From: Polyangiaceae bacterium
GTDB taxonomy: Bacteria; Myxococcota_A; Polyangia; Polyangiales; Polyangiaceae
Length of the DNA stretch: 60,446 nucleotides
Direction: 5' to 3'
Assembly: GCA_023150915.1 (NCBI GenBank)
Contig: JAKLKA010000030.1
Span: forward strand, 1 to 60,446
Shown here piece by piece: positions 1 through 9,390 of the stretch. Each line of letters opens with the position of its first letter. The first letter of the stretch is position 1. The notes beneath the pieces were generated by a model. It had not been told where the DNA came from. It was given only the letters and a program-made list of their open reading frames with translations, and did not search any database. Both the position numbers and the translations under genes were made by a program.

Positions 1-2
1 GC

Positions 3-2390
3 GGCGGCGCGGGGGGCAGCGGCGGCGGCACCGGCGGCGTGGGGCCGGGCACCGCGCTCAAGGTCACCGAGTGCAAGACGCTGACGGCCGGCCCCGCGCT
101 GTGCAGCGCCCAGGCCGGGCAGAAGGGCCTGCGCCTGGTCGGCACGGTGCTCGCACCACAAGAGGTGTTTCACGGCGGTGAAGTGCTGATCGACGACACG
201 GGCACCATCACCTGCGTGGGTTGCGACTGCTCGACGGCCCCGGGGGCGGCGACCGCGCACACCGTGACCTGCGCCCAGGGTGTCATCTCACCGGGCCTGA
301 TCAACTCGCACGATCACATCACCTATGCGAACAACGCCCCCCACGACGGCGGCACGCTGCGGTACGACCATCGTCACGAGTGGCGCGTCGGCGCGGGCCC
401 GACCAAGCCCGCCATCAAGTACGCGAGCGGCGCCGCCAAGAACGTGGTGCTCGCGGCCGAGCTGCGCTTCGTGATGAGCGGCGCCACCTCGGCGGTCAGC
501 GCCGGTGGCACGCCTTACTTGCTCAGGAACCTGGACACCGCCAGCAAAGAAGGGCTGCCGGCGCCCACCGTGAACAGCGACACCTTCCCGCTCGACGACG
601 CCAGCGGCAAGACTCAGACCACGGGCTGCAACTACGGCGCCAAGCCGACCACCGCGCAAGAGATCGCGAGCCTCGACGCCTATCAGCCGCACATCGCCGA
701 GGGCGTGAACCAGGCGGCCAAGAACGAGCTGACGTGCACCAGCGCCGGCACCACCGACGTGATCGAGCCGCAAACCGCCATCGTGCACGCGGTGGCGGCC
801 ACCCCGGTCGAGGCGAAAGCGATTCATGACGAGCGCGCGTGGGTGGTGTGGTCGCCACGCTCGAACGTGGCGCTGTACGGCAACACCGCTCCGGTGACCC
901 TGCTCGACACCATGGGCGTGGGGCTGGTGCTCGGGACCGATTGGCTGCTGAGCGGCTCGATGAACCTGGCGCGCGAGCTGCGCTGTGCCGACGATCTGAA
1001 CCAGAAGCAATACGGCAAGCACTTCTCGGACTTCGAGCTGTGGCGCATGGTGACGACCAACGCCGCCTTCGCCGCCGGCATGGAGCGCGGGATCGGCATG
1101 CTGAAGAAGGGCTTCGTGGCCGACATCGCCATCTTCGACGGCAGCACCCACAAAGACCACCGCGCGGTGATCGCGGCCGAGCCCAAGGACGTGGCGCTGG
1201 TGCTACGCAGCGGCGCGCCGCTCTACGGTGACGACGCGCTCGTGAACAGCCCAGCCATCGGCGGTTCGAGCTGCGAAGCGCTGGACGTGTGCGGGGCGGC
1301 AAAGCGTGCGTGCGTGTCGAAAGACACGGCCGGCAGCGCCACCTTGGCGGCGGTGAAGACCGCGGGCGAGGCCTTCGCGCCGCTCTTCACCTGCGGCGCG
1401 CCCGTGAAAGAACCGACCTGCGTGCCGTCCCGGCCCACCGAATACGGGGGCCAGAGCACGGCCACCGACAAGGACGGCGACGGCGTGGCCGACGCCACGG
1501 ACGTCTGCCCCAACGTGTTCGATCCGGCCCGCCCCCTCGACGCCGGCAAGCAGGCCGACGCCGACGGCGACAAGAAGGGCGACGCCTGTGACCCGTGCCC
1601 GTCGGATCCGAGCGACAAGTGCGCGGCACCCGACCCCGACGACCTGGACGGTGACGGCTGGGCCAACGGCGTGGACAACTGCCCCGACCTGGCCAACGGC
1701 GGCCAGCAAGACGGCGACGGCGACGGCAAGGGCGACGCCTGCGACAGCTGCCCCACCGCCAACCCCGGTTTCGGCGCGTGCCCCGTGGGCATCGAGGCGG
1801 TCCGCAATCCGGCCCACCCGCAGCACCCGAAGCCGGGCTCACCGGTGAAGCTCACCGGCCTGTACGTGACGGGTGTGCGGCCGAACACCGGCAACATGCG
1901 CGGCTTCTACGTGCAAGACGCCTCGCTCAAGCCCTTCACCGGGATCTTCGTGTTCACCGCCAGCGCCGCGCCGAACGTGGTGGTCGGCAACAAGATCGAC
2001 GTGAGCGCCACCTACGACGAGTTCTTCAACCTGAGCGAGCTGACCGATCCGGTGATCACCGTCACCGACAGCGGCACCACGCTCCCGTTCGGCCCGATCG
2101 CCGTTGCCAACCCAGCAGAGCTCGCCACCGGCGGTGCCAAAGCCGAGGGCTTCGAATCCATGCTGGTGAGCCTGGGCAGCGTGCAGGTGACCAACGCGAA
2201 CCCGGACGCGCCGAGCGACTTCGACGAGTTCGTGGTCACGGGGAACTTGCGGATCGACGACGAGCTCGACCCCACCATCGACAACACCTTCGCTGTGGGC
2301 GCGTCTTTCTCGAAGATCACCGGCATCATGACCTTCGGCTTCTCGAACACCAAGCTCGCCCCGCGCAGCGCCGCCGAGCTCGCCCCCTGA
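3..2390 (+). CDS. Secreted amidohydrolase with thrombospondin type 3 calcium-binding repeats (5' end missing)
   Basis: The reading frame is already open at the left edge with a Gly/Ser-rich stretch, so the start and any signal peptide lie outside the window. The first ~450 residues look like a metal-dependent amidohydrolase: a SPGLINSHDH segment supplies the HxH metal motif, and a later GTDW segment near a conserved SPRSN supplies the probable Asp ligand. About residues 475-600 hold Asp-rich repeats (DKDGDGVAD, DLDGDGW, DGDGDGKGDACD) with paired Cys typical of thrombospondin type 3 calcium-binding repeats. The last ~190 residues resemble the OB-like beta domain found at the end of secreted nucleases and surface proteins. 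The substrate cannot be told. The linker and calcium repeats suggest an extracellular or outer-membrane-anchored enzyme. The next gene starts 6 nt after the stop. Confidence 0.8.
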   Translation, partial: GGAGGSGGGTGGVGPGTALKVTECKTLTAGPALCSAQAGQKGLRLVGTVLAPQEVFHGGEVLIDDTGTITCVGCDCSTAPGAATAHTVTCAQGVISPGLINSHDHITYANNAPHDGGTLRYDHRHEWRVGAGPTKPAIKYASGAAKNVVLAAELRFVMSGATSAVSAGGTPYLLRNLDTASKEGLPAPTVNSDTFPLDDASGKTQTTGCNYGAKPTTAQEIASLDAYQPHIAEGVNQAAKNELTCTSAGTTDVIEPQTAIVHAVAATPVEAKAIHDERAWVVWSPRSNVALYGNTAPVTLLDTMGVGLVLGTDWLLSGSMNLARELRCADDLNQKQYGKHFSDFELWRMVTTNAAFAAGMERGIGMLKKGFVADIAIFDGSTHKDHRAVIAAEPKDVALVLRSGAPLYGDDALVNSPAIGGSSCEALDVCGAAKRACVSKDTAGSATLAAVKTAGEAFAPLFTCGAPVKEPTCVPSRPTEYGGQSTATDKDGDGVADATDVCPNVFDPARPLDAGKQADADGDKKGDACDPCPSDPSDKCAAPDPDDLDGDGWANGVDNCPDLANGGQQDGDGDGKGDACDSCPTANPGFGACPVGIEAVRNPAHPQHPKPGSPVKLTGLYVTGVRPNTGNMRGFYVQDASLKPFTGIFVFTASAAPNVVVGNKIDVSATYDEFFNLSELTDPVITVTDSGTTLPFGPIAVANPAELATGGAKAEGFESMLVSLGSVQVTNANPDAPSDFDEFVVTGNLRIDDELDPTIDNTFAVGASFSKITGIMTFGFSNTKLAPRSAAELAP

Positions 2391-2396
2391 CCGGTC

Positions 2397-4646
2397 ATGA
2401 AGATCGCATGCATCGGCGGCGGACCGGCGGGGCTGTACTTCGGGATCTTGATGAAGCGGGTCGACCCCGCGCATCAGGTGACGATCTGGGAGCGGAATCG
2501 ACCCGACGACACGTTCGGCTTCGGTGTGGTGTTCTCGGACGCCACCCTGGGCAACCTGGCCGCGGCCGATCCCGAGAGCCATGCAGCCATCACGGCGAGC
2601 TTCGCCCACTGGAACGACATCGTCATCCATTTCGGGGGCCGCGTGCAGCGCTCGACCGGCCACGGGTTCGCGGGCATGAGCCGGCAGAAGCTGCTCGACA
2701 TCTTGCAGGCGCGCGCCCAGGCGCTGGGCGTGGTGATCCACTTCGAGCGTGAGGCGCCCGCGCTCGCCGAGCTCGCCGCGAGTCACGATCTGGTGGTGGC
2801 AGCCGACGGCGTGAACAGCGCCGTGCGCAGCGAGCTGGCTCCACACCTGACCCCAGAGGTCGACTTCCGCCCCAATCGCTTCGTGTGGCTGGGAACCACC
2901 TTCCCGTTCGAAGCCTTCACGTTCTACTTCCGCGAGAACGAGCACGGGCTATTTCGCGTCCACGCGTATCGCTATCAAGAGAGCGCTTCGACATTCATCC
3001 TGGAGTGCACGGAAGCGACCTGGCAGAAGGCTGGGCTCGACCAGGCGACGGAAGACGAGACCATCGCCTATGCCGAGCGTCTGTTCGCCGCCGAGCTGGC
3101 CGGCCACCGGCTGCAGAAGAACCGCAGCATCTGGCGCGCGTTTCCCACGGTGAAGAACCGCTCGTGGCACCACCAGAACGTCGTGTTGATGGGCGATGCC
3201 GCCCACACCGCGCACTTCTCCATCGGCTCGGGCACCAAGCTGGCGATGGAAGACTGCATTGCCCTCCGCGACGCGGTGCTGACCCACCCGAAGCTCGAGG
3301 ACGCCCTGCAGGCCTACGAGACGGACCGGCGGCCCAGCGTCGAAGCCATCCAGCGATCGGCTCAGGTGAGCCTCGAATGGTTCGAGAACACCGAGCGCTA
3401 CCTGAAGCTCGATCCGGTGCGGTTCGCCTTCAGCCTGCTGACGCGCAGCTTGCGGGTCACCCACGACAACCTCGCTCGCCGGGACCCGGAGTTCGTGCGC
3501 GAGGTCGACGCGCTGGTCGCCCAAGACGCCAGCCGGCAGGCCGGGGGCGCGGTGCGCCCGAGGACGCCACCGATGTTCACGCCCTTCCGGCTGCGCGATC
3601 TGGTGCTCGACAACCGCGTCGTGGTCTCGCCCATGTGTCAGTACTCGGCGACGGACGGCACCATCGACGACTGGCACCTGGTTCACCTGGGCAGTCGAGC
3701 AGTGGGCGGCGCGGGGCTGGTGATCACCGAGATGACGGACGTGAGCGCCGACGGCCGCATCACCCCGGGCTGCGCGGGCCTCTACCGCCCGGAGCATGCG
3801 GCGGCCTTTCGCCGCGTGGTGGACTTCGTGCACCGCCACAGCACGGCGAAGATCGGCGTTCAGCTGGCGCATGCCGGGCGCAAGGGCGCGACCCGGCGCC
3901 CGTGGGAGGGCCCAGACCAGCCGCTCGCGAGCGGCGCGTGGCCGCTGATCGCGGCCTCTGCGCTGCCCTACCTGCCGGCAAGCCAGGTCCCGCGCGCCAT
4001 GACCCGCGCCGACATGAGCGCCGTCACGGCGGACTTCGTGCGGGCCACCGAGCTGGCGAACGAAGCGGGGTTCGACCTCGTCGAGCTGCATGCCGCCCAC
4101 GGGTACCTGCTCGCGAGCTTCATCTCACCGCTCACCAACCACCGCGACGACGAGTACGGCGGCTCGATCGAACGGCGCATGCGCTTCCCGCTCGAGGTGT
4201 TCGACGCAGTCCGGCAGGCATGGCCGGCGCACAAGCCGATCAGCGTGCGCCTCTCGGCCTGCGACTGGGCCCCCGGCGGCATCCATCTGTCCGATGTCGT
4301 GACCGCGGCGGCGCTGCTCTCGTCCCGTGGGGCGGACATCATCGACGTCTCGGCGGGGCAGACCGTGCCCGACGCCAAGCCCGTCTACGGCCGGCTGTTC
4401 CAGACGCCGTTCTCCGAGCGCGTTCGGCTCGAGGCGAACGTCCCGACCATGACCGTGGGCAACATCGCCTCGTGGTCCGACGTGAACAGCATCGTCGCGG
4501 CCGGCCGAGCCGACCTGTGCGTGCTCGCTCGCGCCCACCTCTACGACCCCTACTGGACCCGCCACGCTGCCAGCGAGCAGGGCTACGAGCTCGAGTGGCC
4601 CGATCAGTACAAGAGCGTGTCGCGCTATGTCCCGCGCTTCCGCTAG
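2397..4646 (+). CDS. Bifunctional salicylyl-CoA 5-hydroxylase / Old Yellow Enzyme-type oxidoreductase
   Basis: A 749-residue fusion. The N-terminal half is an FAD-dependent aromatic hydroxylase: [10 protein letters not shown] near residue 7 binds the FAD ADP moiety, and [18 protein letters not shown] is the second FAD motif. From about residue 397 ([13 protein letters not shown]) it becomes an NADH:flavin oxidoreductase of the Old Yellow Enzyme group with [17 protein letters not shown] and [10 protein letters not shown]. This order is characteristic of salicylyl-CoA 5-hydroxylases, which convert salicylyl-CoA to gentisyl-CoA, and the length fits the family. No salicylyl-CoA ligase, gentisate dioxygenase or thioesterase is nearby, so the physiological substrate is inferred. 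It probably shares a transcript with the amidohydrolase, 6 nt upstream. There is no obvious ribosome binding site before the ATG. Confidence 0.85.
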   Translation: MKIACIGGGPAGLYFGILMKRVDPAHQVTIWERNRPDDTFGFGVVFSDATLGNLAAADPESHAAITASFAHWNDIVIHFGGRVQRSTGHGFAGMSRQKLLDILQARAQALGVVIHFEREAPALAELAASHDLVVAADGVNSAVRSELAPHLTPEVDFRPNRFVWLGTTFPFEAFTFYFRENEHGLFRVHAYRYQESASTFILECTEATWQKAGLDQATEDETIAYAERLFAAELAGHRLQKNRSIWRAFPTVKNRSWHHQNVVLMGDAAHTAHFSIGSGTKLAMEDCIALRDAVLTHPKLEDALQAYETDRRPSVEAIQRSAQVSLEWFENTERYLKLDPVRFAFSLLTRSLRVTHDNLARRDPEFVREVDALVAQDASRQAGGAVRPRTPPMFTPFRLRDLVLDNRVVVSPMCQYSATDGTIDDWHLVHLGSRAVGGAGLVITEMTDVSADGRITPGCAGLYRPEHAAAFRRVVDFVHRHSTAKIGVQLAHAGRKGATRRPWEGPDQPLASGAWPLIAASALPYLPASQVPRAMTRADMSAVTADFVRATELANEAGFDLVELHAAHGYLLASFISPLTNHRDDEYGGSIERRMRFPLEVFDAVRQAWPAHKPISVRLSACDWAPGGIHLSDVVTAAALLSSRGADIIDVSAGQTVPDAKPVYGRLFQTPFSERVRLEANVPTMTVGNIASWSDVNSIVAAGRADLCVLARAHLYDPYWTRHAASEQGYELEWPDQYKSVSRYVPRFR

Positions 4647-4671
4647 GCCGCCCGCCGGGCAACGCTCGAGG

Positions 4672-5292
4672 TCAGCTGCCGGACTCTTCGCTCGAGGCGC
4701 GCTTCTTCGAGCGGGGGTACGGCTGCTCGACGACCAGGTTCCACGACTCGCCGTTGCGCCAGAAACGCCCCCAAATCTCGGGCTGGTGCGACGCCCGTGA
4801 ACCCAGCACGACGCCGATCACGTCACCCGCCGACAGCGCCGGCCGACCCGCAGCGTGGGTGAGCACGTCGCCGTCGACCAGGCCGATGCCCAGCGCGCTG
4901 ACACCGACCAGCGCGAGCCCGGCAGGGCGCTCGCCCCGCGCGGGCACGGGAACGCCGCCCGGCCGAGCGCCGCCATTCGCCAGCCTGAGCACGGCGTCGG
5001 CGCGCACGCGGATGCCCTTGGGGGCCGCGGGCGCCGCTTGGGCGGGCGGTGCCGGGCGCCGGGCAGGGCCAGTGGGCAGGGCCGCGTCGGTGGCTTCGGG
5101 CGCGGGCCACGCCTCGACGAACACCGGCTGCTGCCGTGCCACCGGCGGCGCCAGCCAGCGACCCGTGACGGCGGCCAGACTTCGCCCCGCCGCGCGCGCC
5201 AGCTGGTCGGCGAGCGTGTTCGCCCCCAGTGCCAGCGCTGGCAACGGGAGCATCAGCGCAAGAGCGAACGCCCAAGAGCGCGCCACGGCCAC
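4672..5292 (-). CDS. Periplasmic or secreted protein with C-terminal PDZ-like domain (GspC-like)
   Basis: About 206 residues. A hydrophobic N-terminal segment (WAFALALMLPLPALALGA) acts as signal peptide or membrane anchor. A Pro/Ala-rich linker follows, then a C-terminal domain with GIGLVDGDVLTHAAGRP and IWGRFWRNGESWNLVV, which reads like the PDZ domain of type II secretion GspC proteins and PDZ proteases. No protease domain and no other secretion gene is adjacent. The frame is open to 5361, but that start would overlap the upstream gene by 50 nt; GTG at 5292 (or 5286) places the start just before the hydrophobic segment, 19 nt after the upstream stop. It is the last gene of the leftward operon from xseA. 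Family assignment is tentative. Confidence 0.55.
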   Translation of the reverse strand: MAVARSWAFALALMLPLPALALGANTLADQLARAAGRSLAAVTGRWLAPPVARQQPVFVEAWPAPEATDAALPTGPARRPAPPAQAAPAAPKGIRVRADAVLRLANGGARPGGVPVPARGERPAGLALVGVSALGIGLVDGDVLTHAAGRPALSAGDVIGVVLGSRASHQPEIWGRFWRNGESWNLVVEQPYPRSKKRASSEESGS

Positions 5293-5311
5293 CAGCGTAC
5301 CACAGGTCGGG

Positions 5312-5779
5312 TCAGTTCCGGATGCGCCAGTTGCCGACGTAGGTTCGGCCAATTTCGTCACAGGTGGGGTCGGTGACGATCAGCTCGGGCCGGGCATTCT
5401 GGCAGACCACGATGGTGTTCTGGCGAAAGGTGCGCCCGAAGTAGATCGCCTCTTCGCGCTCGATGCCGTGCACCAACCAGGCCGGCTCGCGCCACACCCC
5501 CTCGGGCTCTTCGTCGTAACCCACACAGTGCTCGACGCGATAGCACCCCAGGATGAGCAGGTCGCGCATCACGTGGTGGCGGGCCTCGTTCACCCGCCGG
5601 GGCAAGAGCATGCTGCGCGGGTTGTAGGCGGTCAGGATCGCGAAGTCGCGCCGCAAGAGCTCCGGCATGCTGCCGACGTCCTGGACGATCTCGCCGTCGA
5701 GCGACACGCGCACGAGCCCCGACTCCGAGGGCAGCTCGTAGACGGTCGCGAAATAGGAGCGAAGCAGGTTCTGGTCCAC
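5312..5779 (-). CDS. DUF3293 domain-containing protein
   Basis: A 155-residue soluble protein starting at GTG 5779. The segment FAILTAYNPRSMLLPRRVN and the following RHHVMRDLLILGCYRV match the pattern of DUF3293, a small family of unknown function. The C-terminal REEAIYFGRTFRQNTIVV is also typical of it. No signal peptide or membrane segment is visible. It starts 26 nt after the response regulator stop, so it is probably on the same transcript, but nothing in the sequence ties it functionally to the two-component pair. The function is unknown. Confidence 0.75.
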   Translation of the reverse strand: MDQNLLRSYFATVYELPSESGLVRVSLDGEIVQDVGSMPELLRRDFAILTAYNPRSMLLPRRVNEARHHVMRDLLILGCYRVEHCVGYDEEPEGVWREPAWLVHGIEREEAIYFGRTFRQNTIVVCQNARPELIVTDPTCDEIGRTYVGNWRIRN

Positions 5780-5805
5780 CGAGAGGCGGTTCTAACGCAA
5801 AACCA

Positions 5806-6504
5806 TCAGGCTTGGAACCGATACCCCACCCCACGCACGGTGAGCAGGTGCGCCGGCTCCGCCGGGTCGTCCTCGAGCTTGGCCCGGAGCTGGAGCATGA
5901 AGTTGTCGATGGTCCGCGGCGTTCCGTGGTGACCGGGCCCCCAGACGCGCTTCAAGATCTGCTCGCGCGAGAGCACGCGGCCGGCCTCTTCGATCAGGCA
6001 GAGCAAGAGGTCGAACTCGGTGGCGGTGAGCGGCACGGGCTCGCCCGCGCGCAGCACCTCGCGCGCCTCGATGTTGATGGCCAGCTTCCCGGCCTGCACG
6101 ACGCGGTTTCCCGGGCGCGCGATGGCATCGCGGCGCAGCTGAGCCTTCACCCGCGCGAGCAGCTCGGCCAAGCTGAAAGGCTTGGTGATGTAGTCCTCGG
6201 CGCCCAGCTCGAGCCCCATCACCTTGTCGAGCTCTGCGCCGCGGGCCGAGAGCAGCACGATGGGGATCTTGCAGCCCTCGCCCCGCAGCTGTCGCAAGAT
6301 CTCGAGACCGTTCACCTTGGGCAGCATGATGTCCAAGATCACCAGCGAGACGTCGGGCGACCGGGCGGCAGCCAGCCCGCTCTCGCCGTCGGTGGCCACG
6401 ATCACCTCGTAGCCCTCGGCTTCGAGGTTCATCCGTAGACCGAGGGTGATGCTCTCGTCGTCTTCGACGACCAAGATGCGCTTCTTGGACTCAGGCATCG
6501 CCAT
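5806..6504 (-). CDS. OmpR/PhoB-family response regulator
   Basis: A 232-residue two-domain transcription factor. The receiver domain has the acidic pair in LVVEDDES, phospho-acceptor Asp58 in VILDIMLP and the conserved Lys108 in ITKPFS. From about residue 135 a winged-helix DNA-binding domain follows, with PLTATEFDLLLCL and the family-typical ending LLTVRGVGYRFQA. Its start overlaps the last 14 nt of the sensor kinase gene, so the two form a translationally coupled pair. ATG at 6504 or 6498 are both possible. Target genes are unknown; the operon context (exonuclease VII, shikimate dehydrogenase, glycogen debranching enzyme) gives only a weak hint at storage-carbon or stress control. Confidence 0.93.
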   Translation of the reverse strand: MAMPESKKRILVVEDDESITLGLRMNLEAEGYEVIVATDGESGLAAARSPDVSLVILDIMLPKVNGLEILRQLRGEGCKIPIVLLSARGAELDKVMGLELGAEDYITKPFSLAELLARVKAQLRRDAIARPGNRVVQAGKLAINIEAREVLRAGEPVPLTATEFDLLLCLIEEAGRVLSREQILKRVWGPGHHGTPRTIDNFMLQLRAKLEDDPAEPAHLLTVRGVGYRFQA

Positions 6505-7408
6505 GTTGGCCCTTACGAGATATCACGACCGAGAACGCGCTGCCTTGCCCCGGTGCGCTCTCGACCTCGACCCGGCCCCGATGGGCGCGGACCACGTGCT
6601 TCACGATGGCCAGGCCCAGCCCCGAGCCTTCGCGCTCGCGCGAGAGCCGATCGTCCACTCGGTAGAATTTCTCGAAGATGCGCGAATGCTCGCGCTTCGC
6701 TAGCCCCTGCCCGTTGTCTTTGACCACGAAGCGCACTTCTTTGGGGCCGACCTCCACCGAGAAGCGGATCTCGGGCGGGTCGCCGCCGTACTTGATGGCG
6801 TTGGTCAGCAGGTTGAGCAGCGCGTCGCACAGGGCGGCGCGGTCGGCTTCGATGAATACCTCTGCGTCCGGCACGTCGACGTGAAAAGTCGCCCGCCGGC
6901 GCTCCAAGAGCGGCGCAAAAGCGGCGTTGGTCTTCTGCACCACGTCCTGCACGGTGGTGCGCTCGAGCGTGAACTCTTTGCGCCCGCTCTCCATGCGTCC
7001 CCAGTCGAGCAGGCGATCGATCAACTCCTGAAGTCGCATGCTTTCGCGGGCCAACCCCTCGATGCACTTGTCCTCGGCCTCGACGTCACCCCGACGCAGC
7101 GCCAGCGTCTCGGCGAAGAGCCGGATCGAGGTCAGCGGCGTCCTGAGCTCGTGCGACACCTTGGACACGAAGTCGCTCTGCAAGAGTGACAGGTTGGCCT
7201 CACGGCGCACGAACACCCATACCAGGATGACGCCCGTCACCGAGGCGCCGCTGAAGCTGACCACCAAGATGCCCATCAACAAGTTGACCTGCATCTCGCC
7301 CAAGAACAGCATCACCGCCCCCACGGTGAGCAAGAGCGCCGTGGGCACCACGATCAGCGCGACCAGCAGAATGACGATCCGGCGATAGCCGAGCTCGCGC
7401 GACGCCAT
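6491..7408 (-). CDS. Membrane sensor histidine kinase
   Basis: 305 residues from ATG 7408. Two hydrophobic segments (about 10-33 and 44-67) anchor the protein with almost no periplasmic loop, so any stimulus is probably sensed within the membrane or inside the cell. The dimerisation/phospho-acceptor motif KVSHELRTPLTS contains His86. The ATP-binding domain has the N box (LLNLLTNAIKYG), G1 (VKDNGQGLA), F box (IFEKFYRVDD) and G2 (GSGLGLAIVKHVV). The start codon overlaps the stop of the debranching enzyme gene (ATGA), which fixes this start over a longer in-frame extension. The cognate regulator is immediately downstream. Confidence 0.92.
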   Translation of the reverse strand: MASRELGYRRIVILLVALIVVPTALLLTVGAVMLFLGEMQVNLLMGILVVSFSGASVTGVILVWVFVRREANLSLLQSDFVSKVSHELRTPLTSIRLFAETLALRRGDVEAEDKCIEGLARESMRLQELIDRLLDWGRMESGRKEFTLERTTVQDVVQKTNAAFAPLLERRRATFHVDVPDAEVFIEADRAALCDALLNLLTNAIKYGGDPPEIRFSVEVGPKEVRFVVKDNGQGLAKREHSRIFEKFYRVDDRLSREREGSGLGLAIVKHVVRAHRGRVEVESAPGQGSAFSVVISRKGQHGDA

Positions 7409-9390
7409 CAGCCCGCTCCGAGCTCGCCCCCGTACGCCGCCAGGAGCAGCGCCGTGCTCCAGGCTTGGGCCGGGCAGGCACGCCAGCGGTGCGGCTCTTC
7501 GCCATCCGCCAGCTGTGCCACGTGACCGAGCACCGCCCCCCCGCGCGCGGCGCCCTCGAGCCACTCGGAAAGCTCGGCGCGAACGTCCTCGTCGCCCGGG
7601 TTCTGCGCGCGCACTGCCCGCACCCAGAAGCCCAAGAGCCAGGGCCAAGCCGAACCCTGGTGCAGCGCCCGCTCACGCTGGCTCGCGTCCCCCTCGTAGT
7701 ACCCCACGAAACGGCGATCTTCCACCGATAGCGTGCGGAGGCCGCGGCCGGTCAACAGCTCGCTCCGGACGCGGGCGATCACCGCGTCGGTCTGCCAGGG
7801 TTCGAACAGCTCGGGGGCAATGGCCAGGGCGACCAGCGCGCCCGGCCTGATGGTCGAGTCTGCCCACGAGTCACCGCTCGCGCGCTCGGAGCTGGTGCAG
7901 TCGAATGGGTAGTCGGTCTCGTTGCACCAGAAGCGCGCACCGAACCCATTGGCCACGAGCGCGCGACTGGCCTCGGCGGCCTGCGCGACCGCCGGGTGCC
8001 CGTAGTAGTGCGACCACGCGCTCAGCAGCTTGCACGCCGAGTACCAGAGAGCCTGATGTTCCACGGCGAGCCCGTTGCGCGCGGTCACCGGCTCGCCGGC
8101 GACGCGCGCGTCCATCCACGTCCCGGGCTCCGGGGGCTCGGTCTGCAAGAACCCGTCGGAGTTGATCCAGGCCGCCTTCTTCAGGCGCCGCCCGCGAAGC
8201 CGCAAGTACGCGCGCACCAGCGTGGGATACAGCTGGCGCTTCACGAACGGATCGTCGAGCCCGCACGCTTCGGAGAGCTCCCTCGCAGCTTCGAACAGCC
8301 ACAACGTCGCATCGGGCGACGGCACGCGCCCGGCCCCGGAGACGGGCACCTCTTTCGGCAAGAGGCCGCCGCGGACCCAGCGCGTGGCCTCGGCCATCGA
8401 GTGCTTGGCCTCGGCAGTCCGCCCGCGCAAGAGATAGATCCCGGGCAGGGCGATCAGCCAGTCGCGCAGCGAAATGCCCAGCCATGGGTAGCCGGCGACG
8501 ATGGCCGGGCGCGCGCAAGCGTCGCAGGCAAAGCTGTCCGCGGCCACGGACAGCGTGCGCCGGAGCGTGGACGCCTCGGGCCCGGGGTCCTGAGCCAAGA
8601 GGTGCTGACGCGCCTCTTCCATGATCTCTTGCGGCGTGCCGTCGGGCAGCGAGCCCACGGCGGCCACCAGGTGGACCTCTGCGCCTGGGTCGACGCCGAG
8701 CTCGAACGTTCCGGGCGTCCACATGTCCTCTTGGAAGTCCGGGTAGCGTCGCAGGTCCTCCGTGTACTCGAATCGACGCCACCAGTCCGGTGAGCCCATG
8801 AAGACGCCGCGGTGCGAAAAGATGATCGGCGGAATCGCCAGGACCGGCTGCACTTCGACCTCGTTGGGGCGCAAAGTGACCTTCTGCTTCATGCCGCCAT
8901 GCTCGCGCGCCAGGTGTTCGATGCGGCGCATGGGCATGAGCGGCATGAGCGAGATGCGCACCGGCGAGGTGCCCAGCCAACGGTATCGCAGCACCACCGC
9001 GTTCTTTCCCCGGGCCAGGGCCAGGGTGCGTTCGAGCACCCCCTTGCCCAGGCGATAGGTCCAGCGCGGCAGAGGATCTTGCGCGAAGCTCTTCAGGTTG
9101 CGATATCCCAACGTCGGAGCGACACCCGGGAACTGGTGAGTGGCCAGCTTGTACGCGCGTCCGGCCACCGTGACCGTGGTCTCGGCGTGGCTCAAGATGA
9201 CCCAACGATCGAGCGGCGGCTCGAGGGCCGCCACCAGCAGGCCGTGATGGCGGCGGGTGTGCATCAGCGCCAGCGTGCTCATCGCGTACGCGCCCGCGCC
9301 GTTGGTGTGCAAGAACTCGCGCTCGGCGCGCTCGAGCTCGCCGTCGATGGTGACGGACGGCCAGGGACCGAGGTCGGGCGAACCCGTCAC
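7408..9390 (-). CDS. Glycogen debranching enzyme (archaeal/bacterial amylo-alpha-1,6-glucosidase type)
   Basis: 660 residues from GTG 9390, whose GTGA overlaps the aroE stop. The N-terminal domain has REFLHTNGAGAYAMSTLA and TRRHHGLLVAAL, the signature of bacterial/archaeal glycogen debranching enzymes. The C-terminal alpha-barrel carries GTWMDARVAGEPVTARNG, EHQALWYSACKLL and ALHQGSAWPWLLG, the family's catalytic-domain landmarks. It should hydrolyse alpha-1,6 branches of glycogen or a related glucan in the cytoplasm. No glycogen synthase, branching enzyme or phosphorylase lies nearby. It is embedded between aroE and a two-component system with 3-4 nt and 1 nt overlaps, so expression must be coupled to both. 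A longer in-frame 5' extension would lie inside aroE and is rejected. Confidence 0.88.
   Translation of the reverse strand: MTGSPDLGPWPSVTIDGELERAEREFLHTNGAGAYAMSTLALMHTRRHHGLLVAALEPPLDRWVILSHAETTVTVAGRAYKLATHQFPGVAPTLGYRNLKSFAQDPLPRWTYRLGKGVLERTLALARGKNAVVLRYRWLGTSPVRISLMPLMPMRRIEHLAREHGGMKQKVTLRPNEVEVQPVLAIPPIIFSHRGVFMGSPDWWRRFEYTEDLRRYPDFQEDMWTPGTFELGVDPGAEVHLVAAVGSLPDGTPQEIMEEARQHLLAQDPGPEASTLRRTLSVAADSFACDACARPAIVAGYPWLGISLRDWLIALPGIYLLRGRTAEAKHSMAEATRWVRGGLLPKEVPVSGAGRVPSPDATLWLFEAARELSEACGLDDPFVKRQLYPTLVRAYLRLRGRRLKKAAWINSDGFLQTEPPEPGTWMDARVAGEPVTARNGLAVEHQALWYSACKLLSAWSHYYGHPAVAQAAEASRALVANGFGARFWCNETDYPFDCTSSERASGDSWADSTIRPGALVALAIAPELFEPWQTDAVIARVRSELLTGRGLRTLSVEDRRFVGYYEGDASQRERALHQGSAWPWLLGFWVRAVRAQNPGDEDVRAELSEWLEGAARGGAVLGHVAQLADGEEPHRWRACPAQAWSTALLLAAYGGELGAG

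Noticed and set aside
2150-2165. TTCGAATC-like sequence suggesting a tRNA T-loop
   Set aside because: It lies inside the amidohydrolase coding frame with no cloverleaf around it.
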